A stretch of DNA of 26,514 nt. Source: Streptomyces sp. WM6386 (GTDB lineage: Bacteria; Actinomycetota; Actinomycetes; Streptomycetales; Streptomycetaceae). The stretch covers positions 1 to 26,514 of the forward strand of contig NZ_JXTE01000089.1 of the NCBI RefSeq assembly GCF_000972385.1, written 5' to 3'. The position numbers and the translations under genes are program-made. Under the pieces are notes generated by a model. It had not been told where the DNA came from, did no database searches, and worked only from the letters and a program-made list of their open reading frames with translations. Of the stretch, positions 14,464 to 22,449 are shown piece by piece (the first letter of the stretch is position 1; the number at the start of each line of letters is the position of its first letter).

Positions 14464-14925
14464 ATGAACAGAAAACTGCTGAGTATCGCTGCGGTATCGC
14501 TGAGTATCTTTGGGGTGAACGCCGCATCGATGGGTGCGGCGCAAGCCCAGGTGCCGACAGCCTGCACGGTGGGGGTCAATTGCCCGCCCTACAGTTGTGA
14601 GACGGGCGAGGCGTGCCTGTACTACAACTCGATCGAGAACGGGCTGAACGGAATATTCAAGCAGCACGGAGACATCGCGGACTACAGATACTCCGCGACC
14701 GGACAGGCTCTGGCCTTTCAGATCTCCAACTACGGCGGGGAAGGGGCCAACCAGCCTGTGAAGAACAACGCCGCCGCGGTGTGGAATCGTAGCGACCACC
14801 GTTTCGGCGTCTTCTACAACAGCTCCTACAACTGCTCGGTCGCCTGCCAGTCCATCCCCTCGCTCGTGCGGGTAAATCTGAATTCTTCCCTGAAGAACAA
14901 CAACGCGTCCGGGTACTACTACTAG
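14464..14925 (+). CDS. Secreted peptidase-inhibitor I36-like protein
   Basis: 153 residues with a signal peptide (MNRKLLSIAAVSLSIFGVNA...GAAQAQ). The mature part has six cysteines (PTACTVGVNCPPYSCETGEA plus CLYYNS and SYNCSVACQS) and ends in Asn/Ser/Tyr-rich NNNASGYYY. The ETGEACLYYNS start, the central FQISNYGGEGANQPVKNNAA and the AAVWNRSDHRFGVFYNSSYN block are characteristic of the I36 family (Streptomyces metalloproteinase inhibitor type, betagamma-crystallin-like fold). It probably inhibits a secreted protease or acts as a surface crystallin-like protein. It is coupled to the preceding lipoprotein gene with 12 bases between and shares its lower GC content. Confidence 0.82.
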   Translation: MNRKLLSIAAVSLSIFGVNAASMGAAQAQVPTACTVGVNCPPYSCETGEACLYYNSIENGLNGIFKQHGDIADYRYSATGQALAFQISNYGGEGANQPVKNNAAAVWNRSDHRFGVFYNSSYNCSVACQSIPSLVRVNLNSSLKNNNASGYYY

Positions 14926-15132
14926 GCGTCCCGCCCGAGGGGGCCACGGTCCTGGCGCTCGGAGGCCTGCTCGCGCCGGAGCGCCCCGCGCTGTCGGCGG
15001 CCTGCGCACGGTGTATTTCCGGGCAACTTCCGGACCCCGGACAGCGCGTCCTGGCTGTGCCGGTTTCTCCCCGCGATCACCGGGGGAGGGGCCGGCGCTC
15101 GTCTGTGTGGGGCTGTACAGGCTCTGACCAGC

Positions 15133-15155
15133 AAAAAAGCCCTCCCGGAGGAGAG
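15133..15155 (-). terminator. tRNA-Arg terminator
   Basis: Read on the minus strand, CTCTCC and GGAGGG form a six-pair stem around TCCG, followed by C and six T. It begins ten bases after the CCA end of the tRNA gene. Confidence 0.82.
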
Positions 15156-15164
15156 CAGAACTGG

Positions 15165-15240
15165 TGGCGCCCCCGGCAGGACTCGAACCTGCGGCCAAGC
15201 GCTTAGAAGGCGCCTGCTCTATCCACTGAGCTACGGGGGC
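15165..15240 (-). tRNA. tRNA-Arg (anticodon TCT)
   Basis: A full cloverleaf reads on the minus strand. Acceptor GCCCCCG pairs with CGGGGGC, the discriminator is G and CCA is encoded. The D arm is GCTCAGTGGATAGAGC. Anticodon stem GGCGC/GCGCT carries loop CTTCTAA with anticodon TCT, which reads AGA. The T arm is GCAGG-TTCGAGT-CCTGC. AGA is rare in such genomes, so this is a minor tRNA and a typical integration target. The anticodon arm recurs in inverted orientation at 22430-22450. Confidence 0.97.
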
Positions 15241-15561
15241 CGGTGTGGTGGCCTCGTACCTGGTGCCCGGGTGTGGGCTGATCCGTGACGTTGCCGGGGA
15301 CAAGGATAGGGCTCCCGGATCCTTGTCCCTGCTGCTTCGCCTCCGTGGCTCAATGTGGAGGTTCGGTGAAGCGGTCCTGATAATCGCAGGCAGGTACGAA
15401 TCGTGCATCGCTTTTGGCGTCTCACGCCCCGGGTGTTGTGCACTCGTTATGCCTGGACTGTGCCGTTGTCCCAGTCGCCCCTTCCGTCCCCTTGTGTTCT
15501 ATCGGCGCGCAGACATGGTCATATGCTTCAGAAATCACCTAAAATTGGGCATTCTTCACAT
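15241..15561. other. Intergenic region between tRNA-Arg and the dynamin-like operon
   Basis: No gene is seen. An 11-bp inverted repeat (GGGACAAGGAT 15297-15307 with ATCCTTGTCCC 15319-15329) lies between the divergent units. Close to the right edge, CATTCT (15550-15555) sits six bases before the GTG at 15562, suggesting a leaderless transcript, with a weak TTCAGA 17 bases further up. AAAATT-rich sequence makes this patch less GC-rich than its surroundings. Confidence 0.5.
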
Positions 15562-17169
15562 GTGGTGACCTTGGACGTACGGCCTCAGCTGCTCGACGCA
15601 CTCTCCGCCCTGCGCGACCGTGTCGCCGCCGCACGCTTCCCGCTACCCCTTGCGGGGGCTCCACGCGCGCGTGCCAACCGCGACGAACTGCTCGCCCAGC
15701 TCGACGACTACTTGGTGCCCCGGTTGAGGGAACCCGAAGCGCCCTTGCTGGCCGTTGTGGGGGGTTCGACGGGTGCCGGCAAGTCGACCCTCGTCAACTC
15801 CCTTGTGGGCCGACGGGTCAGCGAGGCGGGCGTACTGCGGCCGACCACGCGGACACCCGTGCTGGTGTGCCACCCGGAGGACCATCACTGGTTCAGCGGA
15901 ATGCGCGTACTGCCCGACCTCACGCGGGTGTGGGTGCCGCACCAGGACGTGAGCGACGAACTCCTGCTGCCCGGCGAGGATCCCGCGCGCGTCCTGCGCG
16001 TCGAGACCGCCGACACCCTCCCGCCCGGCCTCGCCCTCCTCGACGCACCCGACGTCGACTCCCTCGTCGCCGACAACCGCACCCTGGCCGCCGAACTCAT
16101 CTGCGCGGCCGACATCTGGGTCATGGTCACCACGGCGGCCCGGTACGCCGACGCCGTGCCCTGGCATCTGCTGCGTACCGCCAAGGAGTACAACGCCGCC
16201 CTCGTCACCGTCCTCGACCGGGTGCCGCACCAGGTCGTCTCCGAGGTCTCCCGCCAGTACGGGGCGCTGCTCACCAAGGCCGGGCTCGGCGAGGTACCGC
16301 GATTCACCGTGCCCGAGCTCCCCGAGTCGGCATGGGGCGGCGGACTGCTGCCGGCCACCGCCGTCGCACCGCTCAGGACCTGGCTCGTCCACCAGGCCCA
16401 GGACCCGGCCGCCCGGCAGCACACCCTGGGCCGCACCGCCCACGGCGTCCTCGACTCGCTCAAGGCCCGGATGCCCGAGCTGGCCAGCGCCGCCGCCGCC
16501 CAGTACGCGGCCGCGCTGCGGCTCACCGCCGCCGTCGACGGAGCCTACGACAGCGAGCACACGCGCGTGCGAGGACGGCTGCAGGCGGGCGCCGTACTCG
16601 CCGGGGACGCGCTCAAGCGGTGGCGCGCGTTCCCGCTCGACTGCTCCGCCGGAGAGCTCCTCGACGCGCTCACGGAGAGCCTCGCCGCGCTCCTGCTGTG
16701 CGCTGTCAGCGCCGCCGACGAGCGCGTGGACGAGGCCTGGCGGCGCGAACCGGCCGCGGACGCCCCCGAGCTGACCGGCCGGGACCCGGCGCTGGAGAGC
16801 GCCGAACACCGGATCGGGATGGCCGTACGACGGTGGCGGCGCGAGCTCGAGGAGTTCGCCGAGGAGGAGGTGCGCGACCTCGACCGCAGCATCGCGCCCG
16901 ACCCCGAGGTGATCGCCGCGCTCGTCGCCACCGCGCTGCTGGGCGGCCGCCGGGCGCGCTCCGCGGGCGAGGGGCTCGCCGAGCGGATCGGGGCGCACGG
17001 CGCGCTCAGGCTGCGCGACCGGGGCGGGCGGCTGCTCACCGAGCACCTGGACCGGGTGGTCCGGACGGAACGCGAGCGCCGGCTCGCACCGCTCGACGCC
17101 CTCGACGTACACCCCGAGCCCCAGGCCGAACTGATCGCCGCGCTGTCCGTACTGCAGAAGGAGAGGTGA
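15562..17169 (+). CDS. dynA: Dynamin-like GTPase, soluble partner (DynA-like)
   Basis: 535 residues. The P-loop [10 protein letters not shown] is at about 67-76, followed by a switch region with [12 protein letters not shown], a G3-like DAPDVDS and a G4-like VTVLDRVP. The long remainder is mostly helical ([38 protein letters not shown]), as expected for the stalk of a bacterial dynamin-like protein. No membrane segment is evident. G3 is DxPD instead of DxxG. A second GTPase gene follows after three bases. In Streptomyces, paired DynA and DynB stabilise FtsZ rings during sporulation septation; equating this pair with them is from memory. Two tandem GTG codons (15562, 15565) are candidate starts; no ribosome site is visible. 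Confidence 0.78.
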   Translation: MVTLDVRPQLLDALSALRDRVAAARFPLPLAGAPRARANRDELLAQLDDYLVPRLREPEAPLLAVVGGSTGAGKSTLVNSLVGRRVSEAGVLRPTTRTPVLVCHPEDHHWFSGMRVLPDLTRVWVPHQDVSDELLLPGEDPARVLRVETADTLPPGLALLDAPDVDSLVADNRTLAAELICAADIWVMVTTAARYADAVPWHLLRTAKEYNAALVTVLDRVPHQVVSEVSRQYGALLTKAGLGEVPRFTVPELPESAWGGGLLPATAVAPLRTWLVHQAQDPAARQHTLGRTAHGVLDSLKARMPELASAAAAQYAAALRLTAAVDGAYDSEHTRVRGRLQAGAVLAGDALKRWRAFPLDCSAGELLDALTESLAALLLCAVSAADERVDEAWRREPAADAPELTGRDPALESAEHRIGMAVRRWRRELEEFAEEEVRDLDRSIAPDPEVIAALVATALLGGRRARSAGEGLAERIGAHGALRLRDRGGRLLTEHLDRVVRTERERRLAPLDALDVHPEPQAELIAALSVLQKER

Positions 17170-17172
17170 CCG

Positions 17173-19065
17173 GTGACCGCCGTCACTGACGAGGACCAGA
17201 CCGATCACACGCAGGACGCCGTCTCCGAGGACGAGGACGGCAGGCCGGCGGAGAACGAGGCCGTGGAGAGCGGGGATGCCGTGGACCTTGCGGCGGACGA
17301 GCCCGAGGAGCCGGGCGACGAGCACGCGCGCGGGGAGGACCGTACGGACTCCTCGGACTCCTCGGACGCGTGGGACGACGGGCTGATCGCGCGGCGGGTC
17401 AGTGAGGCCGCCGCGGCGGAGCCCGTCACCGTGGTCGAGTCACGGGGCTCCGGTGCGCAGATCGCCGCGCCGCTCGCGTACGACGGACCGCTCCGGTCGC
17501 GGCTCGACGCACTGCGCGAACTGGTGGGGCTCTCCCGGACCCGGCTCGACAGCCGGACGCTCGCCGAGGCGGGCCGGGTGCTCGACGAGGCGGCGGCGCG
17601 GCGCAGGCTGTCCGGGCAGCACACCGTCGTCGCCATCGCGGGCGCGACGGGCAGCGGCAAGTCGCAGCTGTTCAACGCGCTGGCCGGGGTGACCATCTCG
17701 GAGACGGGCGTACGACGTCCGACCACCGCCGCGCCCATCGCGTGCAGCTGGAGCGACGGAGCGGCGAGCCTCATCGAGCGGCTCGGCATCCCGCCCCGGC
17801 TCAGGCGCCGCCCGGTGCAGAACGCCGAGATGGAGGCGCAGTTGCGCGGGCTCGTCCTGGTGGACCTGCCCGACCACGACTCCGCGGCCGTACAGCACCG
17901 CGAGCACGTGGACCGCATCCTCGACCTCGTCGACGCGGTCATCTGGGTCGTCGACCCCGAGAAGTACGCCGACGCGGTGCTGCACGAGCGGTATCTGCGG
18001 CCCATGGCGGGACACGCGGAGGTCATGTTCGTCGTCCTCAACCAGATCGACCGGCTGCCCGGGGAGGCCACCGAGCAGGTCCTCGACGACCTGCGGCGGC
18101 TGCTCGACGAGGACGGGATCGCGCTGGGCGAGTACGGCGAACCGGGCGCGACCGTGCTCGCGCTGTCCGCGCTCACCGGGGACGGCGTGGGGGAACTGCG
18201 CGAGACGCTCGGCCAGTTCGTGACCGAGCGGGGGGCGCCGGGGCGCCGGATCTCGGCCGACGTGGACGCCGCCGCGTGGCGGCTGCGGTCCGTGTACGCC
18301 ACCGGGCGGCGGACCGGGCTGAGCGAGGAGGCGCGGGACGAGTTCGCCGTGCGGCTCGCGGACGCGGTCGGTGCGACGGCGGCCGGCGAGGCGGCCGAGC
18401 GGGCGTGGCTGCGCAACGCCAACCGCGCGTGCGGGACGCCTTGGCTACGGCTGTGGCGGTGGCACCAGGACCGGCTCGAACCGCCCACCGGGCGCCTCCC
18501 GTTGCGGGCTCAGGCCGACGAGGAGGCCACGGCTCGGCAGCGTGTCGAGCAGGCGGTGCGCATGGTGGCCGACCGGGCCTCGGCCGGGCTCGCGCCGCCG
18601 TGGGCGCAGGCGGTGCGGGAGGCTGCCGCGCGGGGCTCGCAGGGGTTGCCCGAGGCGCTGGACGAGCTGGCCGCGCGGGCCGGCCTGCCGCCGGGGCGGC
18701 CGCCGCGGCCGGGCTGGTGGCCGGCGGCCGTGTTCGCGCAGGCCTCCATGACACTTCTTCAAATCGTCGGCGGGCTGTGGCTGGTGGGTCAGATCGCCGG
18801 GTTCATGGCGCCGAACCTCGGCGTGCCGGTGCTGCTGATGGTGGTCGGGATCATCGGTGGGCCGCTCGTGGAGTGGAGCTGCCGGATGGCGGCGCGGGGG
18901 CCTGCGCGGCGGTACGGGATGGAGGCGGAACGGCGGCTCAGGGAGGCGGCGGCCGGGTGCGGACGGGCTCGGGTGCTGGATCCGGTGGCGGCGGAGTTGT
19001 TGCGGTACCGGGAGGTTCGGGAGCAGTACGGGAGGGTGTTGGGGGCGGAGGCCGGGGTGCGGTGA
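17173..19065 (+). CDS. dynB: Membrane-bound dynamin-like / YfjP-family GTPase (DynB-like)
   Basis: 630 residues, GTG start three bases after the preceding stop. The first 70 or so residues are highly acidic and disordered (EDEDGRPAENEAVE, DEPEEPGDEHARGEDRTDSS). The GTPase domain follows: P-loop GATGSGKSQ at about 157-165, RRPTTAAPIACSW, G3-like DLPDHDS, and G4 NQID in VVLNQIDRLPGE. A helical region then leads to a hydrophobic hairpin of two likely membrane spans (AAVFAQASMTLLQIVGGLWL and GVPVLLMVVGIIGGPLVEW) and a basic helical tail. A soluble and a membrane-anchored GTPase in one operon is the arrangement described for sporulation dynamins. The G3 motif again has Asp where Gly is usual. Confidence 0.78.
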   Translation: MTAVTDEDQTDHTQDAVSEDEDGRPAENEAVESGDAVDLAADEPEEPGDEHARGEDRTDSSDSSDAWDDGLIARRVSEAAAAEPVTVVESRGSGAQIAAPLAYDGPLRSRLDALRELVGLSRTRLDSRTLAEAGRVLDEAAARRRLSGQHTVVAIAGATGSGKSQLFNALAGVTISETGVRRPTTAAPIACSWSDGAASLIERLGIPPRLRRRPVQNAEMEAQLRGLVLVDLPDHDSAAVQHREHVDRILDLVDAVIWVVDPEKYADAVLHERYLRPMAGHAEVMFVVLNQIDRLPGEATEQVLDDLRRLLDEDGIALGEYGEPGATVLALSALTGDGVGELRETLGQFVTERGAPGRRISADVDAAAWRLRSVYATGRRTGLSEEARDEFAVRLADAVGATAAGEAAERAWLRNANRACGTPWLRLWRWHQDRLEPPTGRLPLRAQADEEATARQRVEQAVRMVADRASAGLAPPWAQAVREAAARGSQGLPEALDELAARAGLPPGRPPRPGWWPAAVFAQASMTLLQIVGGLWLVGQIAGFMAPNLGVPVLLMVVGIIGGPLVEWSCRMAARGPARRYGMEAERRLREAAAGCGRARVLDPVAAELLRYREVREQYGRVLGAEAGVR

Positions 19066-19116
19066 TGTGGCCCTCGGGGGCCTTCTCGAGGGGCGTCGCT
19101 CGTTCGGGTGGCGGAG

Positions 19117-19144
19117 TTCTCCACAGGTGGGCCGGTGGTCCACA
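19117..19144 (+). promoter_or_regulatory. Pair of DnaA-box-like sites upstream of ssb
   Basis: TTCTCCACA (19117-19125) and TGGTCCACA (19136-19144) each differ at one base from the Streptomyces DnaA box TTGTCCACA. They are in the same orientation, about two helical turns apart, in the 203-base gap before ssb. Chance is possible. Confidence 0.35.
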
Positions 19145-19268
19145 GCGCTCGGCGGGCTTGTGCCGGCGGAGGCAGTCTGGCTTCACGGCGATCGCGACGG
19201 ATGCGGTCGGCGCAGCAGACGCAGCCGTACGGGACGGGCCCGTTCGGCGCATCCGGGAGGGGTTCGAG

Positions 19269-19727
19269 ATGAACGAGACGATCGTCGGTGTGGTGGGGAA
19301 CGTGGCGACGCAGCCGGTGTTCCGGGAGACGGAGAACGGTTCGTCGGCGCGGTTCCGGATGGCGGTGACCGCACGCTATCTGGACCGTGAGAAGAACGAG
19401 TGGAAGGACGGGCACACCAACTTCTTCACGGTGTGGGCCAATCGGCAGCTCGCCGCGAACGTGGCGACCTGTCTGTCGGTGGGAGAGCCCGTCATCGTGC
19501 ACGGCCGGTTGAAGATCCGTACGGATGTGCACGACGGGAAGAACTGGACCTCGGCGGACATCGACGCCGTGGCGATCGGGCACGACATGGCGCGGGGCAC
19601 CTCCATGTTCCGGCGCGAGCCGAAACCGGAGACCACCGGTGTGCCGTCCCGGCCCGAGCCGAACTGGGAGACGCCCGTCGACGACAGCGAGACTCAACGC
19701 GAGCCGGAGATCGCCGCGATGACCTGA
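19269..19727 (+). CDS. ssbB: Single-stranded DNA-binding protein, SsbB-like paralogue
   Basis: 152 residues with an N-terminal OB fold: MNETIVGVVGNVATQPVFRE, RFRMAVTARYLDREKNEW, TNFFTVWANRQLAANVATCL, GEPVIVHGRLKIRTDV and IDAVAIGHDMARGTS. The C-terminal tail is short and acidic but ends EPEIAAMT. It lacks the Gly-rich linker and the terminal DDDIPF-type tip that housekeeping SSB uses to recruit repair and replication enzymes. That fits the second actinobacterial SSB, linked in S. coelicolor to chromosome segregation during sporulation. A GGGAGG ribosome site supports the ATG. It lies downstream of the dynamin-like genes in the same direction, so a shared developmental role is plausible. Confidence 0.88.
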   Translation: MNETIVGVVGNVATQPVFRETENGSSARFRMAVTARYLDREKNEWKDGHTNFFTVWANRQLAANVATCLSVGEPVIVHGRLKIRTDVHDGKNWTSADIDAVAIGHDMARGTSMFRREPKPETTGVPSRPEPNWETPVDDSETQREPEIAAMT

Positions 19728-19746
19728 CGTCAGCCGACCGAACTGC

Positions 19747-19797
19747 GGCTTATCGGCGAATGCGCACCGAACGACCCGGTGGATTTGTCGATAAGCC
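19747..19797. repeat. 9-bp inverted repeat with GATAA cores
   Basis: GGCTTATCG (19747-19755) and CGATAAGCC (19789-19797) form a perfect inverted repeat with a 33-base spacer, just after ssb. The spacer is long for a terminator, so a protein-binding site is an alternative. A further GATAAC occurs a few bases downstream. Confidence 0.5.
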
Positions 19798-19975
19798 CTG
19801 CTCACAGGCGATCTTGGCGATAACGATTCCGAGTCGGATCGGCCGCCCGAGTGCATCACCGGGAACCGTGGTGCGAGCACGTACCTAGGATGCCGGGCAT
19901 AGCTCTAGAGGCTGCTGATTCTGCTGGTGGGACCGTTCCCCCCACGTCAACGGGTCCTGCTCGAAGGGGAATTCT

Positions 19976-21382
19976 GTGTTTTCTGCGTTGTTGTCCGCGT
20001 GCAGGCGAGGGGCGGTCCGCGGCGCCGCCGCGACGCTGGTGTCCGGGCTTGTCGTGGCCGGCGTGCTGACGGCCGGTGCCGGCACGGCCGCCGCCGCTGA
20101 CGCGACGGCGCAGAACCAGAGTGGGGCGACCGCCACCATGGGGGGTCTGAAGACGTACGGCGCGGCCGTCATACACGACGACTCCGGGGACCTGGAGGTG
20201 TCGGCGGGCCTGTTCGAGATGTCCGTCGACGGCGGCGGCACCCTGCAGACGTACTGCGTCGACCTCCACAACCCCACGCAGCAGGACGCCAAGTACCACG
20301 AGACGCCCTGGAGCGGGACCTCGCTGGGCGTCAACAAGGACGCGGGCAGGATCCGCTGGATCCTGCAGAACTCCTACCCGCAGGTGAACGACCTCGCGGC
20401 GCTCGCCGCCAAGGCGGGTGTCGGCGGCGGTCTCACCGAGCAGGACGCGGCGGCCGGTACGCAGGTCGCCATCTGGCGCTACTCGGACGCCGCGGACGTC
20501 GACGCCGTCGACCCGCAGGCCGAGAAGCTCGCGGACTACCTCCACAAGAGCGCCCGCGACCTGGCGGAGCCCCGGGCGTCGCTGACCCTCGACCCCGCCG
20601 CGGTCTCCGGCCGCCCCGGCGGTCTGCTCGGCCCGGTGACGGTTCGTACCGACGCGGACAGCGTGACGGTGACACCGCCGGCGGACGCCGAGACGAGCGG
20701 GGTACGGATCGTGGGCAAGGACGGCAAGACGCTGACGTCGGCGAAGAGCGGCGCCGAGCTCTTCTTCGACGTGCCCGAGGACGCGGCGGCCGGCTCCGCC
20801 GAGCTGACCGTGCAGGCCTCCACCACCGTGCCGGTGGGCCGTGCCTTCGCCTCCGAGAGCCGGAGCCAGACGCAGATCCTGGCCGGCTCCAGCGAGTCGA
20901 CGGTCTCGGCGACGGCGAGCGCGACGTGGGCGGACCAGGGCGCGATAACCGCGCTGTCCGCGGCGAAGAACTGCGCCGGGGGCGGAGTGGACGTCACCGC
21001 GACCAACGAGGGCGACGCGGCCTTCACCTTCGAGCTGCTGGGCGTCGAGCACAGCATCCCGGCGGGCGAGTCGCAGACGGTGACGATCCCGCTCCAGGAG
21101 GACCAGGCGTACGACTTCACCATCACGGGCCCCGGCGGCCTCGACAAGCGCTTCACCGGCGTCCTCGACTGCCAGACGCAGGGCGCCGAGACCGGGGACG
21201 CGGTCCAGACCCTCAGTGAGCCGAGCCCGATGACGGTGGGCGGCGCCTCCGCCACGAACCTGGCCGAGACCGGCAGCTCCAGCGCGACGCCGGTGATCGC
21301 GGGGACGGCCATCGCTCTGGTGGTGATCGGCGGGGCGGCACTGGTGCTCGTCCGCAAGAAGAAGACGCCGACGCAGGACTGA
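19976..21382 (+). CDS. Sortase-anchored thioester-domain (TQXA) surface protein
   Basis: 468 residues, GTG start with GAAGGGGA five bases before it. The signal peptide ends near GTAAAA/DAT. The N-terminal thioester domain has Cys94 in TYCVDLHNPT and Gln163 in GTQVAIWRYS, the pair that forms an internal Cys-Gln thioester able to bond covalently to host or matrix amines. Ig-like beta domains follow (VTVRTDADSVTVTPPADAET, ELTVQASTTVPVG, VDVTATNEGDAAFTFELLGV). The C-terminus is a sortase signal: LAETG at 429-433, a hydrophobic span and RKKK. LAxTG is the class E sortase motif in Streptomyces, also used by long chaplins. The product should be covalently linked to peptidoglycan. Confidence 0.93.
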   Translation: MFSALLSACRRGAVRGAAATLVSGLVVAGVLTAGAGTAAAADATAQNQSGATATMGGLKTYGAAVIHDDSGDLEVSAGLFEMSVDGGGTLQTYCVDLHNPTQQDAKYHETPWSGTSLGVNKDAGRIRWILQNSYPQVNDLAALAAKAGVGGGLTEQDAAAGTQVAIWRYSDAADVDAVDPQAEKLADYLHKSARDLAEPRASLTLDPAAVSGRPGGLLGPVTVRTDADSVTVTPPADAETSGVRIVGKDGKTLTSAKSGAELFFDVPEDAAAGSAELTVQASTTVPVGRAFASESRSQTQILAGSSESTVSATASATWADQGAITALSAAKNCAGGGVDVTATNEGDAAFTFELLGVEHSIPAGESQTVTIPLQEDQAYDFTITGPGGLDKRFTGVLDCQTQGAETGDAVQTLSEPSPMTVGGASATNLAETGSSSATPVIAGTAIALVVIGGAALVLVRKKKTPTQD

Positions 21383-21396
21383 GCCGCGGTGTAGGT

Positions 21397-21414
21397 GTGA
21401 CGGCCGGCCGTCAC
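21397..21414. terminator. 18-bp GC-rich palindrome after the surface-protein gene
   Basis: GTGACGGCCGGCCGTCAC is fully self-complementary, 15 bases after the stop. It can fold with a small central loop as a terminator, although no T run follows; a binding site is an alternative. Confidence 0.5.
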
Positions 21415-21447
21415 GTGCAGTCACGTCGGGTCACCGTCGTCGGTCGT

Positions 21448-21465
21448 GAAGCCCCAGGTCACGGC
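21448..21465 (+). repeat. Left copy of an imperfect direct repeat flanking a small island
   Basis: GAAGCCCCAGGTCACGGC matches the right copy at 22554-22571 in 16 of 18 positions. The two copies enclose the three small genes and the tRNA-like palindrome. Confidence 0.5.
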
Positions 21466-21548
21466 TGCCCGCCCATACGGGATGGGAGCTGGGGTGAGTG
21501 GGGTGGTGGGTTGAGATAGGAGTGTGAGGGCCGCTGTAGCGTGACGAC

Positions 21549-21755
21549 ATGGATGAACCTCGGATCAAGGTGTACGGCTCAGCCGCCGAAATCACCGTTG
21601 CGGGCAACGCTGCTGGGCTGCTGGACCTGGCCGAACGGCTCGTAGGTCTCGCCGACCCCGAGCTCCGGGACGGCTACCACGAGCACCTTGAGAGCGGCAT
21701 CAACCTCGAAGACGGCTCGATCAGCCTGATCCTGGAACGCGATGACAAACTCTAG
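21549..21755 (+). CDS. Imm32-like small protein
   Basis: A 68-residue acidic protein, RIKVYGSAAEITVAGNAAGL, LDLAERLVGLAD, then a beta end GSISLILERDDKL. The pattern resembles the Imm32 immunity-protein family (polymorphic-toxin immunity); this is pattern recall and only moderately sure. No toxin gene is adjacent. TAGCGT lies six bases before the ATG, so the transcript is probably leaderless. It is the first gene of a small block between the surface-protein gene and ettA bounded by imperfect direct repeats, which suits a cargo gene of a former mobile element. Confidence 0.6.
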   Translation: MDEPRIKVYGSAAEITVAGNAAGLLDLAERLVGLADPELRDGYHEHLESGINLEDGSISLILERDDKL

Positions 21756-21846
21756 GACTCACCCGACCGATCTACCTGGTCAGGGGCCGCTCACGTGCGG
21801 TTGAGTTGCTTCGGGACGTAGGAGTCGCGTCGCTAAGGTGCGTCGT

Positions 21847-22047
21847 ATGAGCGACGACGTTCCGGTCTGCCCCGAGTGCAGCCGGCCCATGAGGTCCGGT
21901 GGCCTCGTGCTCTCCCAGCGGGAGGACGATGGCCGGCGGGCCTGCCGGTCGCTGTGGAAGTGCGCAGACCGACACGTCTGGTGGCGCTGGGCCGACCGTC
22001 CGAACGCGCCGTGGGAGTTCTGCCCGGTGCCGCAGCTGTTCCGCTGA
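21847..22047 (+). CDS. Small zinc-ribbon-like protein
   Basis: 66 residues: an N-terminal CPEC, then ACRSLWKCADRH and HVWWRWADRPNAPWEFCPVP. The Cys-x2-Cys near the start and later Cys/His pairs suggest a structural zinc site. The Trp-rich part is typical of small actinobacterial hypotheticals from mobile regions. TAAGGT ends seven bases before the ATG with no ribosome site, so it is probably leaderless. A GTG nine bases earlier in frame would add three residues. No function can be assigned. Confidence 0.55.
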   Translation: MSDDVPVCPECSRPMRSGGLVLSQREDDGRRACRSLWKCADRHVWWRWADRPNAPWEFCPVPQLFR

Positions 22048-22063
22048 CATCCAACGCTTGCAT

Positions 22064-22285
22064 CTACGACCGCGGACGGCCACGACAGCCAGCACTCGGC
22101 AATGGCACCCGGGCACGAGCTGGACCGCAGCCACGCAGGGGCGGGATCGAGCTCCTGAACGGGTGTCGGACCTGCCTTCGGCGCCGGATGTACCAACCGG
22201 CCACCAGCACGATGAGGATGGCAACGACGAAGGCCCACACGGTCGTTGCGCCGTGGTACGAGCGGTAGGCGATCAGAGCAAGCAT
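22064..22285 (-). CDS. Possible small single-pass membrane protein
   Basis: 73 residues from the ATG at 22285. A clear membrane span (TTVWAFVVAILIVLVAGWYI) is followed by RRRRQ, which would place the C-terminus in the cytoplasm. The tail is Arg/Pro-rich and low in complexity, and may not be coding over its whole length. No ribosome site is convincing. The hydrophobic block with positively charged flank is hard to explain as a shadow, since no gene lies on the other strand here. It could be a remnant of an integrated element. Confidence 0.4.
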   Translation of the reverse strand: MLALIAYRSYHGATTVWAFVVAILIVLVAGWYIRRRRQVRHPFRSSIPPLRGCGPARARVPLPSAGCRGRPRS

Positions 22286-22424
22286 GTACAGGCGGATACC
22301 CCGGCCGTGTGGCTTGAGCCGACCCGCGTCGGCCGCCCCTGTGCCGAATGCGTGTCGAAGGCGCCGCACGTCCGCAGTCGTCAGCCGAAGAACGTTAGGT
22401 CAGAGAGCGTGCGCCGGTGATCTC

Positions 22425-22449
22425 GCCAAGCGCCTTCTAAGCGCTTGGC
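22425..22449 (+). other. tRNA-Arg-derived palindrome, probable integrase core (att) relic
   Basis: GCCAAGCGC (22425-22433), CTTCTAA, GCGCTTGGC (22441-22449) form a perfect 9-bp inverted repeat around the seven-base anticodon loop of tRNA-Arg(TCT). Bases 22430-22450 are identical to 21 bases of the tRNA gene (15193-15213, opposite strand). Tyrosine integrases often use the anticodon arm as paired core sites with a seven-base crossover region, so this looks like an attachment-site remnant. No integrase gene is in the window. Confidence 0.6.

Noticed and set aside
17742..19727. 661-codon plus-strand frame running into ssb
   Set aside because: The first two thirds are Ala/Arg/Gly shadow of dynB; only the last part, from the ATG at 19269 with its own ribosome site, is the SSB. 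A dynamin-SSB fusion is not supported.
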